From the NCBI GenBank assembly GCA_037951105.1, contig JBAMJV010009052.1:1-64000 (forward strand): 64,000 nucleotides of DNA. Reading direction: 5' to 3'. Made by a program: the position numbers and the translations under genes. The DNA is from Echinarachnius parma (lineage: Eukaryota > Echinodermata > Echinoidea > Clypeasteroida > Echinarachniidae). The notes below the pieces were generated by a model. That model was not told the DNA's origin. It searched no databases and saw only the letters and a list, made by a program, of their open reading frames with translations. Positions 31,920-44,278 of the stretch are shown here, piece after piece. Within the stretch, counting starts at the first letter, position 1. Every line of letters starts with the position of its first letter.

Positions 31920-33850
31920 AATTATGGAATTGAATACTGGGCCAGGTGATTATGTGTGTGTTCTTATGCGTGTGCTTTTATGTGTGCATAATTATGTGTT
32001 CGTGTGTCTGTGTTTTGTTGGTGATATATCCTCCCTGGCCCCTTGCTATAGGTACCCCTGTGGTAAAGTATCTGGCAAGTTTGAATCTAACTTCATTGTG
32101 CAATGATTCCACATCATGCGTGTTGGTGGATTGGGTTCAATGCATCTAAACAAAGTGCCAGTTATACTGGATTTCTTTGTGTAAATAATATAGTACAGAA
32201 AACACATGCATTAGGCCAAAACAAATAAATTGTTGGATTGGCGTAACCCGCCCGACCCTCAAAATACCGCCGACCCTAAAGGGGTTTTTTCCCCAAAATT
32301 GTGCGATATGTGTTATTTGTGATGTGTGTTTTTGTGTATTTGTGCGAATCCTGAAAAAAAAAGAACAAAAAAAGAACAAAAAAAGAACAAAAAAACCCTA
32401 CCTACCTACCCTAATGTTTGGTTGCCCGTTACTCCAATCCAACAATTTATTTGTTTTGGCCTTACTCTATCGCTTTACGGAATGCGTACAACTAGGGTAG
32501 TATACACAAGCGTCTGACTGTGCGAGTTAAACACTAATTGCAACAATGTGTCACGTGACAGGCAAATCGCGGGCAGACTGATTTTCATGTGCAGGTTCCT
32601 CTTACGAGTGGAATTCTTGTTTCTGCGCGGTACAATGTACACTGCAACCGATTTGTTAAAAATTATGAGGCACAATGTAACGTATGTACTACCCATGCTT
32701 TGACGGATGATCCAGATATAAATTACTATTCGTTTTATGTGTTATATCAAGCAATTTGGAATTTGATTAATTATCTTGTTTTGTTTCAAAAAGAGGTCCA
32801 GGATTTCGTCGCTTTGTTTCGAAAGATAAATCCGTCACTTTAGTGACTTGATGAGTCAATAATGACAATAAACAATACATGCTATAAGACAATCATGACA
32901 ATATAACTTTCATGTGAATGTTGAAATATGTCGGTAACTGTACAATTTAAGGTAAAACCAAAATGTGAGAATTGACAACTATCAAAAGATAAATGACGCG
33001 TTATCCTGATCGAGGGGCTCCCATTGTATTCAAAAGCAACAAAACTTCCCGAATTTTTCCCGTTCATTCAAAAATCAAAGTACGTGAGCGTCATTTGATT
33101 GTTGTAGTTGGGGAACGCGTCGGGATCGTTAATACTGATGTGTATGTCATCCTCTTCTCCCCTAGATGAAATGTTTTACTTCGAAACAATTATTATTTGA
33201 AATATGTTTAGTGTCATCTGAACTATGCGATCGTTGGCGAGTGTGTGTGTTGGGGTGGGTGGGGTGAGAAGAGCGTGGGGGAGGGGGGGGGGGGGGGGGT
33301 GCAGCAGCAGCAGCTCAGCTAGTCCCCTGATTAGTACCCCAATGGTACCAGACAAATTATAATCCACCGAGCGTCATTGCGAAATGATTCCACGCCAATG
33401 TGTAGGTGGATGGGGTCCAATGCATTTGAAAGAATCGGTTATTTTGGATCTGTATGGAGGGTTTGTAAATAATACAGTACATTAAACACCATCAACACCG
33501 TATAGCTTCATACAAATATAGCTATACGCACTCCTGTCATTGTGAGAGTTAAATAATTGCAACATAGTGTCACGTGATAATGAATTCAAAGGGCCGAGTG
33601 ATTTTCACGTCCAAGTTCCTCTTTCTGAGTGAACATAATGCTTCTGTGTTGTACTAGGCACAATCAAACTGTTTTCCATACATTTCATAAATTGCGAGGA
33701 ATAATATTGATTACATTTATACCACGTACGCTCAGGACGAATCTTGTTTCAATCTGCGAGTTACTCATCGTCCCCTTGCTTCTCCATGTAAGTATATTGT
33801 TTGATCCAAACAAATGTATAAACTTGATAAAATTGTAAAATAATAAATTA
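31920..33850. repeat. Flank block shared with 24460-25560, internally doubled
   Basis: Related units at about 32050-32660 and 33300-33790 both contain the words GATTCCAC, TGGATTGGGTTCAATGC or TGGATGGGGTCCAATGC, TAAATAATA and CACGTGA. They correspond to the unit pair after gene 2. Simple G-rich DNA with GTGTGTGTG and a run of about 17 G lies at 33238-33300. Short frames here (such as 31924-32149) follow the GT repeats. Confidence 0.65.
32214..32461. mobile_element. Harbinger/Tourist-like MITE (248 bp)
   Basis: TTA at 32211-32213 and 32462-32464 flank inverted ends GGCCAAAACAAATAAATTGT and ACAATTTATTTGTTTTGGCC. The inverted repeat is about 35 bp with one mismatch. The middle holds four AAAAAAGAAC-type repeats (about 32352-32395). 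A 3-bp TTA duplication and GGCC ends are typical of PIF/Harbinger MITEs. Confidence 0.8.
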
Positions 33851-34254
33851 TGAATACTTTGTGGAATAAATTGTTTGACAAGTTCCACTAAAGAAGAAGA
33901 AAGAAGATTTGAATTTGAAATGTAACTGCTTGAAATTTGGACATACCTCGGTCCTTTTTGTTTCAATTTCAATTTCAAATTTGATTCAACACTAATCATA
34001 TATATATACATTTAAAATATACAGTTGCAAAATGAGGTACAAAATATTAAACAAATTAAAATGATCATATATGATAGTGTTTGGGATAGGTAGGAACGAA
34101 GGATTCCTTATAAAAAAAACCTATCCCATATTCATACCCATGCAAAATAAAAACAAACCAAAAATACATACTTCACTACGCTACAAAAAAACAAAAGTCA
34201 TGTACAGTTAGAGATAACAAAAACTATTAATATAGGATATTTAAAACATATATC

Positions 34255-34534
34255 ATAATTTTAGTCCGTTGTTAACAAAGATTGAGAGTTTGCTTTTCCT
34301 ATTTTCCAGAGGTATACTATCCCATATTACAGGTCATTTAAAAAACCATGAATTGTTCATAGATGTCGTTTTTTTATTTTTAGAGAGGTGATAATTTAGT
34401 GCATTTCTAGTATTGCAACTATGCACACCAGAATTCAATTTAAAATATGTTGATAAGAAAGTTGGCAAATTACCATTAAAACATAAAAACAGAAACACTG
34501 CAATATAAAAATTAGCCATATCATAAACATTCAA
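34255..34534 (-). pseudogene. LINE C-terminal domain remnant
   Basis: FKLNSGVHSCNTRNALNYHL and, after a stop, IWDSIPLENRKSKLSIF match the CNTR and WNSLP-type C-terminal motifs of these LINEs, ending near 34255. The 3' untranslated part follows to about 33958. Confidence 0.7.
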
Positions 34535-34951
34535 TATTCCATGTTCATAAAATAAAGGATTGCAATGAGCATAATAATCAGAATGTGTTATAATACGTAT
34601 TGCTTTTTTTTGAGCTTGACTAATCTTTTCATATCTTTATTATTACAGTTAGCCCATGCAACTATACAATAAATCAAGCAAGGTGTTATTAACGTATAGT
34701 ATAGCATTTTCAAAATATTAAAGGAATAACATTTAGCCCTTATATACAATACCAATATTTGTTGAAATTGTATTACACATCGAATGTATAATTATGTACA
34801 TGCCACTTTAACTAATGATCAACTGTAATACCTAAAACTTCAAACTATCTACACGTTGAAATGTATGATCATTTACTTGCCGCAAATGAACATTATCAAG
34901 ATAAATTTTCTCATTATTTTGTAAAAACCATATACTTTGTTTTATCACAAT

Positions 34952-35472
34952 TTAAAACCAACTTATTATATAAAAAACAATTAAAAAGTTTCTCAACTTC
35001 CTGCTTAAAAACATGTTGTAAAACCTGAACATCAGAATGAGACATAAAACACTTGTATCATCAGCCAAAAATATAAATTTCAATTTATCCGAAATATTGC
35101 ACATATCATTAACATAAATAATAAATAAAAGAGGTCCAAGGATGGAACCTTGAGGCACTCCACATCTAAGCATTCCAATATTGGACTTGACTTCATGTAT
35201 TTGTACAAATTGCAATCTATTTAATAAATAACTTTCAAACCATTTAAAAAATATTCCACGAATACCATAAAAATATATTTTTTCAATAAAATTGTGTGGT
35301 TTAATGTATCAAAGGCTTTACTTAAGTGTAAAAATAATCCCATTAAAACATCATTATTTTCAAAAGTTGTTAACACATTATAAGTAAAGTGCATGATTGC
35401 ATTAGATGCAGAATGCCCAGGTTTAAAACCATATTGACAGTCAGTAATAATATTACACTTATTTAAAAACAT
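34952..35472 (-). pseudogene. LINE reverse transcriptase remnant
   Basis: CQYGFKPGHSASNAI and LHLSKAFDTLNHTILLKK, then in a second frame GVPQGSILGPLLFIIYVNDM and FLADDTSVL, are reverse transcriptase blocks. The catalytic ADD is retained (LADD rather than FADD). A frame break lies near 35220. Confidence 0.9.
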
Positions 35473-35634
35473 AAAAAGGCGATTATAAAAAGCTCTTTCT
35501 AAAATTTTTGAAAAAACAGGAGTATAGAAATAGGTCTATAATTAGACACATTTTCTTTAGTACTTTTTTTTTAAACAGGAAAAACTTTGGCAAGTTTCAA
35601 TTTGTATGGTACTATACCTTTAGACAAAGACAAA

Positions 35635-36361
35635 TTAAATATTGCACTTAAAGGGCATGAAATAACATGAATAACTTTTTATAAATAATTGAACGCTTAC
35701 ATCATCATGGCCACAACTGTTATGATCCTTAACATTTTTTACAATATCAACTATTTCTGTGGGTGTTATAGGATTACAAAAAGCTGTACATGGATTAAAA
35801 CGTTTATTTATATAAATATCATTACTATTAAAATTATTGTCTAAATTATAAGTTAAACTGGGTCCAATATTAATGAAAAAATCATTAAAAATAGAGAATA
35901 CATCTTTCTTATCATAAATAGTGTGGTCATTATGCTTAATAGAATAAGGCATATTTCCCTTCCTATTTCTACCAAGACTTTCATTTATCAATTTCCATAT
36001 TTTCTGTATATTTCCTGATGCTTTCTTAAATTTCGCCTTAAAATAATCACTTTTAGCATTTTTTATTTTACCATTCACCATATTTCTATTATTATATATA
36101 TATATTTTTTTTACAATCAATTCGATTTTTAAAATACTTATAATATAAATCACATTTCTTTTTACACATTTTACGTAAGTCTTTAGTAAACCATGGATTA
36201 TTATATTTGTTTCTCTTTTTACATCGTTTCAAAGGAAAGCATTTATTAAAAATATAAATATATCGCTTAACAAAACGTTCATAATTATAGTTATGATCAT
36301 TAGAACATAAACCAATCAAAATTATAAATTTCATATACAAATTTCCCAATATTTTCTTCAT
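35635..36361 (-). pseudogene. LINE linker region remnant
   Basis: NPWFTKDLRKMCKKKCDLYY followed, in another frame, by NIQKIWKLINESLGRN and FNDFFINIGPSLTYN is the conserved stretch between endonuclease and reverse transcriptase in CR1/L2/Jockey-type LINEs. Confidence 0.8.
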
Positions 36362-37002
36362 TTATATCTCGTATAACGAAGGTATTATCTCCAGCTCGTA
36401 TACTGTGTTTTTTGTTTATTACAAATACTGGCAAATGGTCACTCACATCACCTATAATTGTTCTACACCAAAAATCTTCTAAATTATTTGTAAATATATT
36501 ATCAATCAAAGTACAAGACCTATCTGTAATTCGAGTGGGACGATGAATCATAGGATAAAAACTAATTTTCATCAATAAATCTAAGAAATCATTAACAGAT
36601 TGGCAAGAATTAACATCATATAAATTAATATTAAAATCGCCTATTAAATATGTATCTTTATTTTCTCTATGTACAACATTCAAAACTTCTTCTAAAATAT
36701 TCAAAAATGATTGCACTGGTTGGTTTAGAGGCCAATAAATCACACCAAATGAAGCATTATGTTTTACCTTTTCCATTTCAATAAATTGACTCAAAACAAT
36801 CATTATTAACATCTAAATCTGTGCGTTGTTTATATTTTACTTCATCATTTAATAATATTTTTAATAACATGTCTGAAATGTTGCCTGTTGCCTTTGAAAT
36901 TCTGAAAACCATAATATAGACTTGGAAAAAAACCCACGCGGTTCCCATATGCAAGGGGTTAACATGTTCAAAACAGTATCTACACTGATCTACGGTTTTC
37001 AC
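36300..37002 (-). pseudogene. LINE endonuclease remnant
   Basis: Two frames join across a shift near 36790. The upstream part has RTDLDVNNDCFESIY; the downstream part has GVIYWPLNQ, LIGDFNINLYD, the PTRITDRSCTLIDNIFTN motif and SDHLPVF, all hallmarks of the apurinic-type endonuclease of LINEs (GDFN and SDH are catalytic-region motifs). The first half of the domain is absent. Confidence 0.85.
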
Positions 37003-37005
37003 ATT

Positions 37006-37363
37006 CTGAGATATTGACCATTTTGAGTTTTATGTTCGGTTATAATGAACGTTTGAAGCGAACGTCATTATGGAGTTATAAGTAGATGTCATTTTCATGC
37101 ATACTTGAGAAATTGCATTTTCTTTGATTTAGACGATTTTCATAAACATGTACATACTTCGGGAAAGTCCTTAGTTTGTGACCGGTTTCCCAAAGGAAAA
37201 CCAAGCAATATTCACAAAGAAATACAAGGGCAATTGTGTATTTCTTATAACCCTAATGATTAAACAAACACAATATTTTATCACATATTCGTTCGGATAA
37301 CTTTACATACTTTACAGGGGGAAAAAACACTCCCCTGGTCAAAATGACATTTCAAAAAATATA
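37006..37363. other. Spacer between LINE and copy B
   Basis: Nothing coding. A small palindrome, ATAATGAACGTT / GAACGTCATTAT, lies at about 37040-37070. The recognisable copy-B homology starts near 37364; its true left edge cannot be set because copy A is cut by the window start. Confidence 0.5.
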
Positions 37364-38200
37364 TTTTTTCCCTATTTTTTTTACTATTTAAAACCTATTT
37401 TCCAGCTACTTTGAGGAGCTGAGTACTATTTAAATAATTTTCCAGAAAAAATAGGAAAAAATAGCATACTAATTCCTATTTGTTCCCTATTTTTATGGGC
37501 TCGATTACAAACATGCTTTTTGTAACAGGTTTTATCTGCTATTTTAGCCCTATTTTTCCCTATTTGTTTACTATTTTCTTTGACTTGGTGATTTTTGCGT
37601 AAATTGAAACTATTTTTTCCCTAATTATTTGGACTTGATTATTTTTACAACTATTTTAAAAATATTTTCTATGACTTAATGATTTTCCAGAGAAACTTGT
37701 TTTACCCTATATATTTTGACTTTAATTGTGATTATATTTAAAACTATTTGTTTAAACTATTTAAACTATTTTATATGACTTAGTGATTTTCCAGTAATTG
37801 AAACTATTTTTATCCTATTTATTTTGACTAATTGATTGCGATCATTTTTAGGATTTTTTTTACTATTTTCTATGACTTAGTGATTTTCGAGTAAATTCAA
37901 CTATTTGTTCGCTATTTCTTTTGACTTCAATCCTGACAATATCAAAACTATTTGGGGGGTATTTTCTTTAACTTAATACTTTTCTAGTCAATATAATAAT
38001 TATTCATATTTCTTTGGACTTCAATCCTGACAATTTAAAAACTATTTTAAAACTATTGTCTATGACTTTATCTTTTTCAAGTAAATTTGTACACATTGTT
38101 CCCTCTTTCTTTTGACTTAAATTATAATCGATTTCTTTTTTTTAATTTTCAAGTAAATTTACCATTTTCCAATATATAGGTGCACGCATATCAGTTATCT
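37364..38200. repeat. ~95-bp degenerate tandem repeat, copy B
   Basis: The same array as at 1-740, with the recurring ATTTTCTATGACTTA word. Confidence 0.75.
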
Positions 38201-38253
38201 TGGAAAAAACGGCCCTTAGTATTAATAATAGGCATTTATAAAAAAAAAATCCT

Positions 38254-38473
38254 AAGTCAGAAAAAATAGGTTTAAAATAGTGTTGCCAATTTGATGTTCT
38301 ACCCAAATGTTTTACCCCAAAATTTCAAAAAATTATTTAACAAAGATGTAAATATACAAAACAAAGTCAGAAAAAATAGGTTTAAAATAGTTTTGCCAAT
38401 TTGATGTTCTACCCAAATGTTTTACCCCAAAATTTCAAAAAATTATTTAACAAAGATGAAAATATACAAATAA
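38254..38473. repeat. ~110-bp tandem duplication (copy B only)
   Basis: AAGTCAGAAAAAATAGG through CAAAGATGTAAATATACAAA occurs at 38254 and again at 38364. Copy A has a single unit (from about 784). Confidence 0.85.
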
Positions 38474-38995
38474 TGGCATGAAATATTGTATAATTTTTAC
38501 ATGTTTTATACATGAATTTGAACTTCTTTTAGGTCCTTTAATTTAAAAAAAGAAATGCAAATTCAAAACAATCCTTAAATGGTCAAAACCAATTGAAATT
38601 TTAATTTGGCGGGTAAGAGCTAGGCCCGTATAGGGAGGGTTGTATAATTGGTGAGATTTTACTTGAAATTGTTTCTTTTGTTGCATGTATTTTATAAACC
38701 ATCTCACCTAATTAACAGTGACCATAATGATATAACATTTAACCGGTATAGTCCAATAATTAACTTGTATTTTAACATTTCATGCATGGATGTATAATTG
38801 AAAAATTATAACAATGTCCCACGTACAAGATTTCATGTTACTAATTGGCCATACCCTAATTCACTTAAAATTGCATGTTTTACAATACATGAATCAATAT
38901 AGCTAAATAGATTTTAATCCTCGTGAATACACTATACAATTGATATCAATTCATAACTTAATTATATTTTTTGAAAATTAATACAATTTCCTCAC

Positions 38996-39285
38996 GTTTA
39001 TTTTCAACTATTTAGTCCCTATTTTTACACTATTTTTCCCCGTTATTTTTTCACTATTTTGTTTATATTTTTCACTATTTTTAAACTATTTTTTTGGCTG
39101 AATGTAAGATTTTCATCACTATTTTCTTCCCATTTGTTACTATTTTTTCCCTATTTTTTACTATTTTTGTACTATTTTTTTCTCAGAATGTAGTAATTTT
39201 GTCACTATTTTTTCCCTATTTTTCACTATTTTATTACTATTTTTTATTCAGAATTTCGAAATTTGTTCACTATTTTGTTCATATT
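38996..39285. repeat. CTATTTTT low-complexity array, copy B
   Basis: Counterpart of 1390-1700; it ends abruptly at about 39287 at the deletion junction with the foldback remnant. Confidence 0.75.
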
Positions 39286-39286
39286 T

Positions 39287-40935
39287 TTAAGACGACGTAC
39301 ACGACGTAAATAGACGTAAATAAGACGTAATTTTTACCAGTTGTTGCTATGAGGGGATGAATTGTGTTTTATCAAAAAAGTTCCGCAATTCAAGTTTAAA
39401 CGTTTACATCTCTCATATTACTTTATAACCGTTTATAAATCTAGTATCATTGGAAAAATTGATTGATATTACATTTGTCATGGATGTTTTACCATGAATA
39501 CCGAATATGGGGCAACGTTAAAAGTTAAATCTTGCAAAATGTATTGATATCGTCAATGTGACTTATCATGTATTTGGGCGAATAAGTGATGTTTTGAATG
39601 ATGTTGAGGCGATGATATGTGATGTCAATGGCGTATTATCATTTCTCCTGGATGATGGAATTATTTTGAAGTGGTCATGAATACATTAATGAATTCTTCA
39701 GTTGTTTGTACAATGAAAAGTGACATTTGTACTGTAATTGTGGTGGATTGTATGTTAACTTGGAAAACTGACAAACTTGCGTAATAATCCGTGTATAATT
39801 CAAACATAATGACAATTTCTCAATCCGTCAATACAATACATTACATCTTCCTAGCAACATACACAAACGTTATTGCACTACCTCAAATTCATAAAGACAC
39901 ATTTCATCCTCTAGATAAATGATAATTCGCCGTTGACATTCACGCATAGCCGACTTAAAAGTATGGTGACAAGAAAACTGCCTCAAAATTGAGTTTTACT
40001 GTATCTAAGGTAGATTTTCATGAAGATTACTAATACAAACATATTTTCCTCGTGGGAAAACCCGGTAAAATAAAAAAATCAACTTGTAAATTCACTTTCG
40101 GAACCCCCGTAAAAAAACCGAGTCCCGGGCGAAAAAAAAATGACGTCATCTTTGTGACGTCACCTGCAGGCAATCGCAGTTTTGCTCGGTCATAGACGTA
40201 CACGCTGAGTGCAATACTCACGTTGACACAGAGATATTATTTACATTTGTTTCAATATTTGCAAACATTTGTTCAGGTTTATATCATGGACGATATACAC
40301 TCAGATGTGTAGCTGCATCCTGCTACAATTCATTTCTTAGCAATTCTTAAGCATTTTCAGTAAAACCTCAATTTACAAGCAAAAACGTGTTTTACAAGCA
40401 AGTCATAGGCTCTGCATGTAAACAATGCACATTCCTCCGCGTTGCGGTCTGCATGTGATGTCATGAATCGGATGACACGTGCGCACATTCCCGCTCTGCT
40501 ATAAATGACTTTTTTTAGGAGCATGGAACGCCGATGCGAAATAAAGCAAAAAAGTTGCATGAAATTTACCTTTTTTTCCCAACTTAAGGATTTCTTTGAA
40601 AAAAAGAGTGTGGTATATCAATAAAGGCACATATTTAAAGCTATGAACCTGAATCAAAGCCGGGATTTCCCCCTCCTTTAACATCATTGAGAACACTTTA
40701 TTCTGCGAACAAAAGGAGGGTACACTGTTGACGATTTTAATGCATTTTGAAACATTTCACTTTCGACTTTGCCTCATAGTCGGGTGTCATGCACATTCCA
40801 TAATAAAATATTCATAGCAAAATGTCATATTAACCAAAAGGGGAGAATAGAAGCTTTCCAATGATACCAAGTTCATGAACGGTAATACAGTAATAGGAGA
40901 GATATGAACTTAAATTGCCGAACTTTTTGTGAGGG
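39287..40935. mobile_element. Compound long-TIR element, copy B (left arm deleted)
   Basis: It holds the right end of the GACGTC foldback (to about 39345), the second unit of the compound element and its right arm. The right arm is interrupted by the type P6 MITE at 39959-40677 (TTAA at 39955-39958 and 40678-40681), which carries the two CRE-like sites at 40141-40162. Confidence 0.65.
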
Positions 40936-41006
40936 GTTTATTTGTTGGTTTACATTTCCCAAATTAAAAGAGAAGGAATCCTAGCATTTTGGCTTACTGT
41001 ATGTGA

Positions 41007-41124
41007 TGGACCACTGTCGTGTACTTTCAATGCCCACGGGTCTGATGCACCTGTTGTGTTCTCCGCCTGCCACGTCATGTCACCGCGATTCGTGCGGGCA
41101 TTGAAAGCAGCTGACAGTGGTCCA
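41007..41124. repeat. Inverted repeat upstream of gene 4
   Basis: Same arms as 4461-4578 (TGGACCACTGTC / GACAGTGGTCCA). A difference in the inner arm (TTTCAATGCCCAC here, TTTAAATGCCCAC in copy A) makes the pairing here better. Confidence 0.7.
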
Positions 41125-41175
41125 TACGATCTTGATTATTTTTATAATTGTGAATATTCAAGAGGAATTAAGTGA

Positions 41176-41319
41176 CTATAAATGCCAGCAGTTATGCTCT
41201 CATCACACTAAGTAAGTCAAGTTGCTTGGTATTCATTTCCCTTCAATGATGATTACTGATTCGCTTCAGAGGATGCGAAGGTATCTAATATGTTTATTTC
41301 ATTTTCTTTAACAATGCAG
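41176..41319 (+). promoter_or_regulatory. Putative gene 4 promoter and 5'UTR intron
   Basis: Identical in layout to gene 1: a TATAAAT box shortly before a TCATCA initiator-like word, GTAAGT donor, and an acceptor TTTAACAATGCAG just before the coding exon. Confidence 0.4.
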
Positions 41320-41352
41320 AGCGAGGGTACGTACCCATTAGTCATATTAAAT

Positions 41353-43131
41353 ATGGCGTCTGGATTCAGCGACAAAGATGAATGTAGATGTGAAGGCCTG
41401 AAGTGTCTGTCCGCTAGCGGTCTGGAGTACTACGTGAAGGAAAAGAAGAACCTATGTGAGGACTGCGCCACCAAAGCCGGCAACATCAGGAAAATAAAGA
41501 AAGATGAACTTGCACTTGTCTGTGAGAAGCACGACAAGCCTGTTAAACTGTACTGTCAAAACCACGAGCTAGCGGTCTGCCAGATATGCGCCATCAAAGA
41601 TCATCAGAAACCCTGTCAGCTAGAAGATGTACACGTTGCACTCACAGACAAGAGGACTAAACTTCTGAACCTGAGATTCGCATTACGTAAGAAACAACTG
41701 TACTGTAAAGGGTACGATAACAAAGTAAGTGAGTGTAGGCGAGTGTCTGTTACACATATTAAGTCCGTAGAGATGGAAGTTAATACTATTATTGGTGATG
41801 AGATGGTAGGGAGCAAGGAGATAGAAATACGTGCTGCGAAACTGATCAATGACGAGGCAGATGAGGAGATACGAAAGATAACAGAGGAAATCAACAACAA
41901 GAGAGAGGCGCGTCTAAAGCAATGTCATGTTGAGGCGGAGAAATATCGACAACCAATCGAGATCAGACGACGCGAGTTGCTTGCTGACGTCACATCAATA
42001 ACCGGCACGACTCAGGCCAAGATAGATGACTTACAGCGCGATTCGAGAGATGTCATTAAACGCGTGGATGAAGCAGCTGAGAGAGTGGAAACACTGCTTG
42101 AAGATGATAAGGAACTTCTGAATGGCGCACAACAGCTGATCACATTACTCACTGACACTTTAGGGAAGAAGGTCGATGAGGGCGTGGTCGAACATATTAC
42201 ACGTACAGTTAAAGATGTGCGGTTTATCAGGGGTGTTGGGAATGAGAGGTACAATGGAAGAATTTGGGGTTATGATGGGGTATGGGAGCTTTGCTCGACA
42301 GCGGAAATACCGGTCGATATCAACAAACCTTTCATTGTGAGATGTACGAGTAACGATGATATTATTATATCATGTAATGATGAGAACCACACATACTGCT
42401 TCAATGTTAAGAACGGAACATCCCGGAGAGTGATCACAAGTGATGGGAAGCAATGTATTGTATCATGCGCACTGCTGGATGAGGACACGATAATGTGCGG
42501 TAAATACATGGAAGACTGCACTGGTGACAGCTCACTTGGATGCATCAGTCTGTATAACAGACAGTGGGAGCTGATCAAAGATATCACGTTACCAAGGAAC
42601 ACGATAGATGATGAGTCAGAGGTGTATGTAGCTGATGGTCATGATGGGATGATCATAGCTGCTGAGAGCGGCCAGAAATGCTTATACGTTATCAACCCCA
42701 AAGATGGCTGCATCGTCAATACGATCAGATGTGAAGAGAACATAGGGGTTATTTGCGGTGTACTCGCAACAGGTGACGTCATCGCGCATCCCTATCCACC
42801 GAATAATAAACTTCTCATCATCGACATGCATGGAGCACATAGGTACGTCACTCACGGTAAGAAGCTGCTGCATAGCGCCATCGATCTCCTGACAGATGAC
42901 ATTTACGTGGTGTACTGGGATGAGGGACGTAACATGGCTGTGATTGATCAGATGTCCGGGGAGGGTGATCAGGAGAGAAGAGAAGTTGTCTCATTCCCTG
43001 TGCACAGAGGATTAGCATACGGCGTTCAGATATTTCTAGCGAGCAGTGGCCTTGTGATAACAGCACAAGGGGATATGGTCGTCTGTAACGGCAAGGAATG
43101 CCTTGTATTCAAAAAGAGGTTCACTCTGTAA
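41353..43131 (+). CDS. Gene 4: B-box / coiled-coil / beta-propeller protein, near-identical to gene 1
   Basis: Encodes 592 residues from MASGF; the in-frame ATG at 41290 lies upstream of the predicted acceptor and is rejected. It differs from gene 1 at 13 positions, four of them in the first 42 residues (D14E, G17K, S39A, T42A), plus I119K, G-to-W and E-to-V near the start of the propeller, D-to-Y and M-to-I further on. All B-box ligands (C57, H60, C68, H71, C76, C79, H84, C88) are kept. A rough hand count gives about as many silent as replacement differences, fitting moderate constraint. Domain layout and inferred role are as for gene 1. Confidence 0.92.
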   Translation: MASGFSDKDECRCEGLKCLSASGLEYYVKEKKNLCEDCATKAGNIRKIKKDELALVCEKHDKPVKLYCQNHELAVCQICAIKDHQKPCQLEDVHVALTDKRTKLLNLRFALRKKQLYCKGYDNKVSECRRVSVTHIKSVEMEVNTIIGDEMVGSKEIEIRAAKLINDEADEEIRKITEEINNKREARLKQCHVEAEKYRQPIEIRRRELLADVTSITGTTQAKIDDLQRDSRDVIKRVDEAAERVETLLEDDKELLNGAQQLITLLTDTLGKKVDEGVVEHITRTVKDVRFIRGVGNERYNGRIWGYDGVWELCSTAEIPVDINKPFIVRCTSNDDIIISCNDENHTYCFNVKNGTSRRVITSDGKQCIVSCALLDEDTIMCGKYMEDCTGDSSLGCISLYNRQWELIKDITLPRNTIDDESEVYVADGHDGMIIAAESGQKCLYVINPKDGCIVNTIRCEENIGVICGVLATGDVIAHPYPPNNKLLIIDMHGAHRYVTHGKKLLHSAIDLLTDDIYVVYWDEGRNMAVIDQMSGEGDQERREVVSFPVHRGLAYGVQIFLASSGLVITAQGDMVVCNGKECLVFKKRFTL

Positions 43132-43522
43132 CTAAATTGAGGAGAGTTTCACACAATCCTTTCAAAACTGACGTCAAACTAATTATGTATCTAAATTATT
43201 GTGATTGCAAATTATCGTAACCGTAACATTGCATAGTACTCCTTTTCACTATCCAGTGTGTAATAGTTTGCTATGAGTGACGTGCATGTTTAGCATGGTA
43301 TGAACAACTTCATTACCCTTTCAATTACCCTTTCATTACCCTTTCAATTATTGTCCAATCCTGCCTTTACATTGAAGCATTCAACTAGATTTACACCGCA
43401 AGTCGTATTATTGTAAACTAGACTAGTTTGCGCGCACTGTGCGAATGTGTATTTCGCCCCATACGCAAGGCGTTCGCAAGATGGATATGCGCGTCTGATT
43501 TATGAATCCGAACTACCTTTAA
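43132..43522 (+). other. 3' flank of gene 4 with P4 relic
   Basis: Counterpart of 6584-6974, including the CATTACCCTTTCAATTA words and the GCAAGATGGATATGCGCG relic. Confidence 0.55.
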
Positions 43523-43901
43523 AGGGACTTAGTAACATTGTCCAAATCCTCAAAATAAATTGTTCATTCTAGCGGTTCCCTCATACCTTGTTGTATTTGT
43601 ATTAACAATAAAATCATGGGACAGGTTTCGGTTTTTCCAAATTTCCCTTTCGTTACAAAGATGTGTACGATCGAAGTATTCAGATAAGAAAAACTCCGGG
43701 CGAGTTTTTCTTCTGTGTACAAAGTGAGTGCAGTGAGTTATTGAATATCACTTTGCATTTTCGCTCATTACTTGGCCATGCAATGTCCATTTGACTTGAA
43801 ATGTTCACACAATACCATGTGGACATATGAGATAACAATAATATACATTGCACCAACCATTCATCACTTTTTGCACATGTCAACAAAGTTACTAGATCCC
43901 T
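43523..43901. mobile_element. TTAA MITE type P2, copy B
   Basis: TTAA at 43519-43522 and 43902-43905; a small duplication (GTGAGTGCAGTGAGT) makes it slightly longer than copy A. Confidence 0.8.
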
Positions 43902-44278
43902 TTAAAGGAATGAAGAAGACTTTTGCACGCAAATCAGGGCCTACATCAGTTATCGAACAAAAAATGATACCAGTGATAAATTGTTGTAAGAATACTTGTA
44001 CTTTCCAACCTAAGAGTGAGGCGCCGTCTACAAGTATTGTTTAGTATAAAATGCTTACATTCATAATGACTTATAACAAATGGCATTACTCATCCAGTAA
44101 AGCGCCGTGATTTACACAGAGGGTGTATACTGCCATATCGTATTATCAAATATTCTAGAATTTCCATTGTTAGCAGGTCAATCCATAATTCGATTAAAAC
44201 ATTATCTGAACTGTCACCAGTAGACAAATAAGGCTCGCCCACATGCGAACAACCACGTGGTCTTGAGTTTACCGTTAA

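Larger units (their letters stand above)
33958..37005 (-). mobile_element. Degraded 5'-truncated LINE (CR1/L2/Jockey-like)
   Basis: Reading the - strand: endonuclease remnants, a linker, reverse transcriptase blocks and a C-terminal domain, in the usual order and spread over several frames. The 3' end has a short tail with repeated AATTTG/GAAATT units at about 33958-33985 instead of a long poly-A, as in CR1/L2-type elements. The N-terminal part of the endonuclease is missing. Frame changes and stops show it is inactive. Confidence 0.85.

Noticed and set aside
35200..37005. A host gene on the - strand
   Set aside because: The motifs are LINE endonuclease and reverse transcriptase, and the frames are broken.
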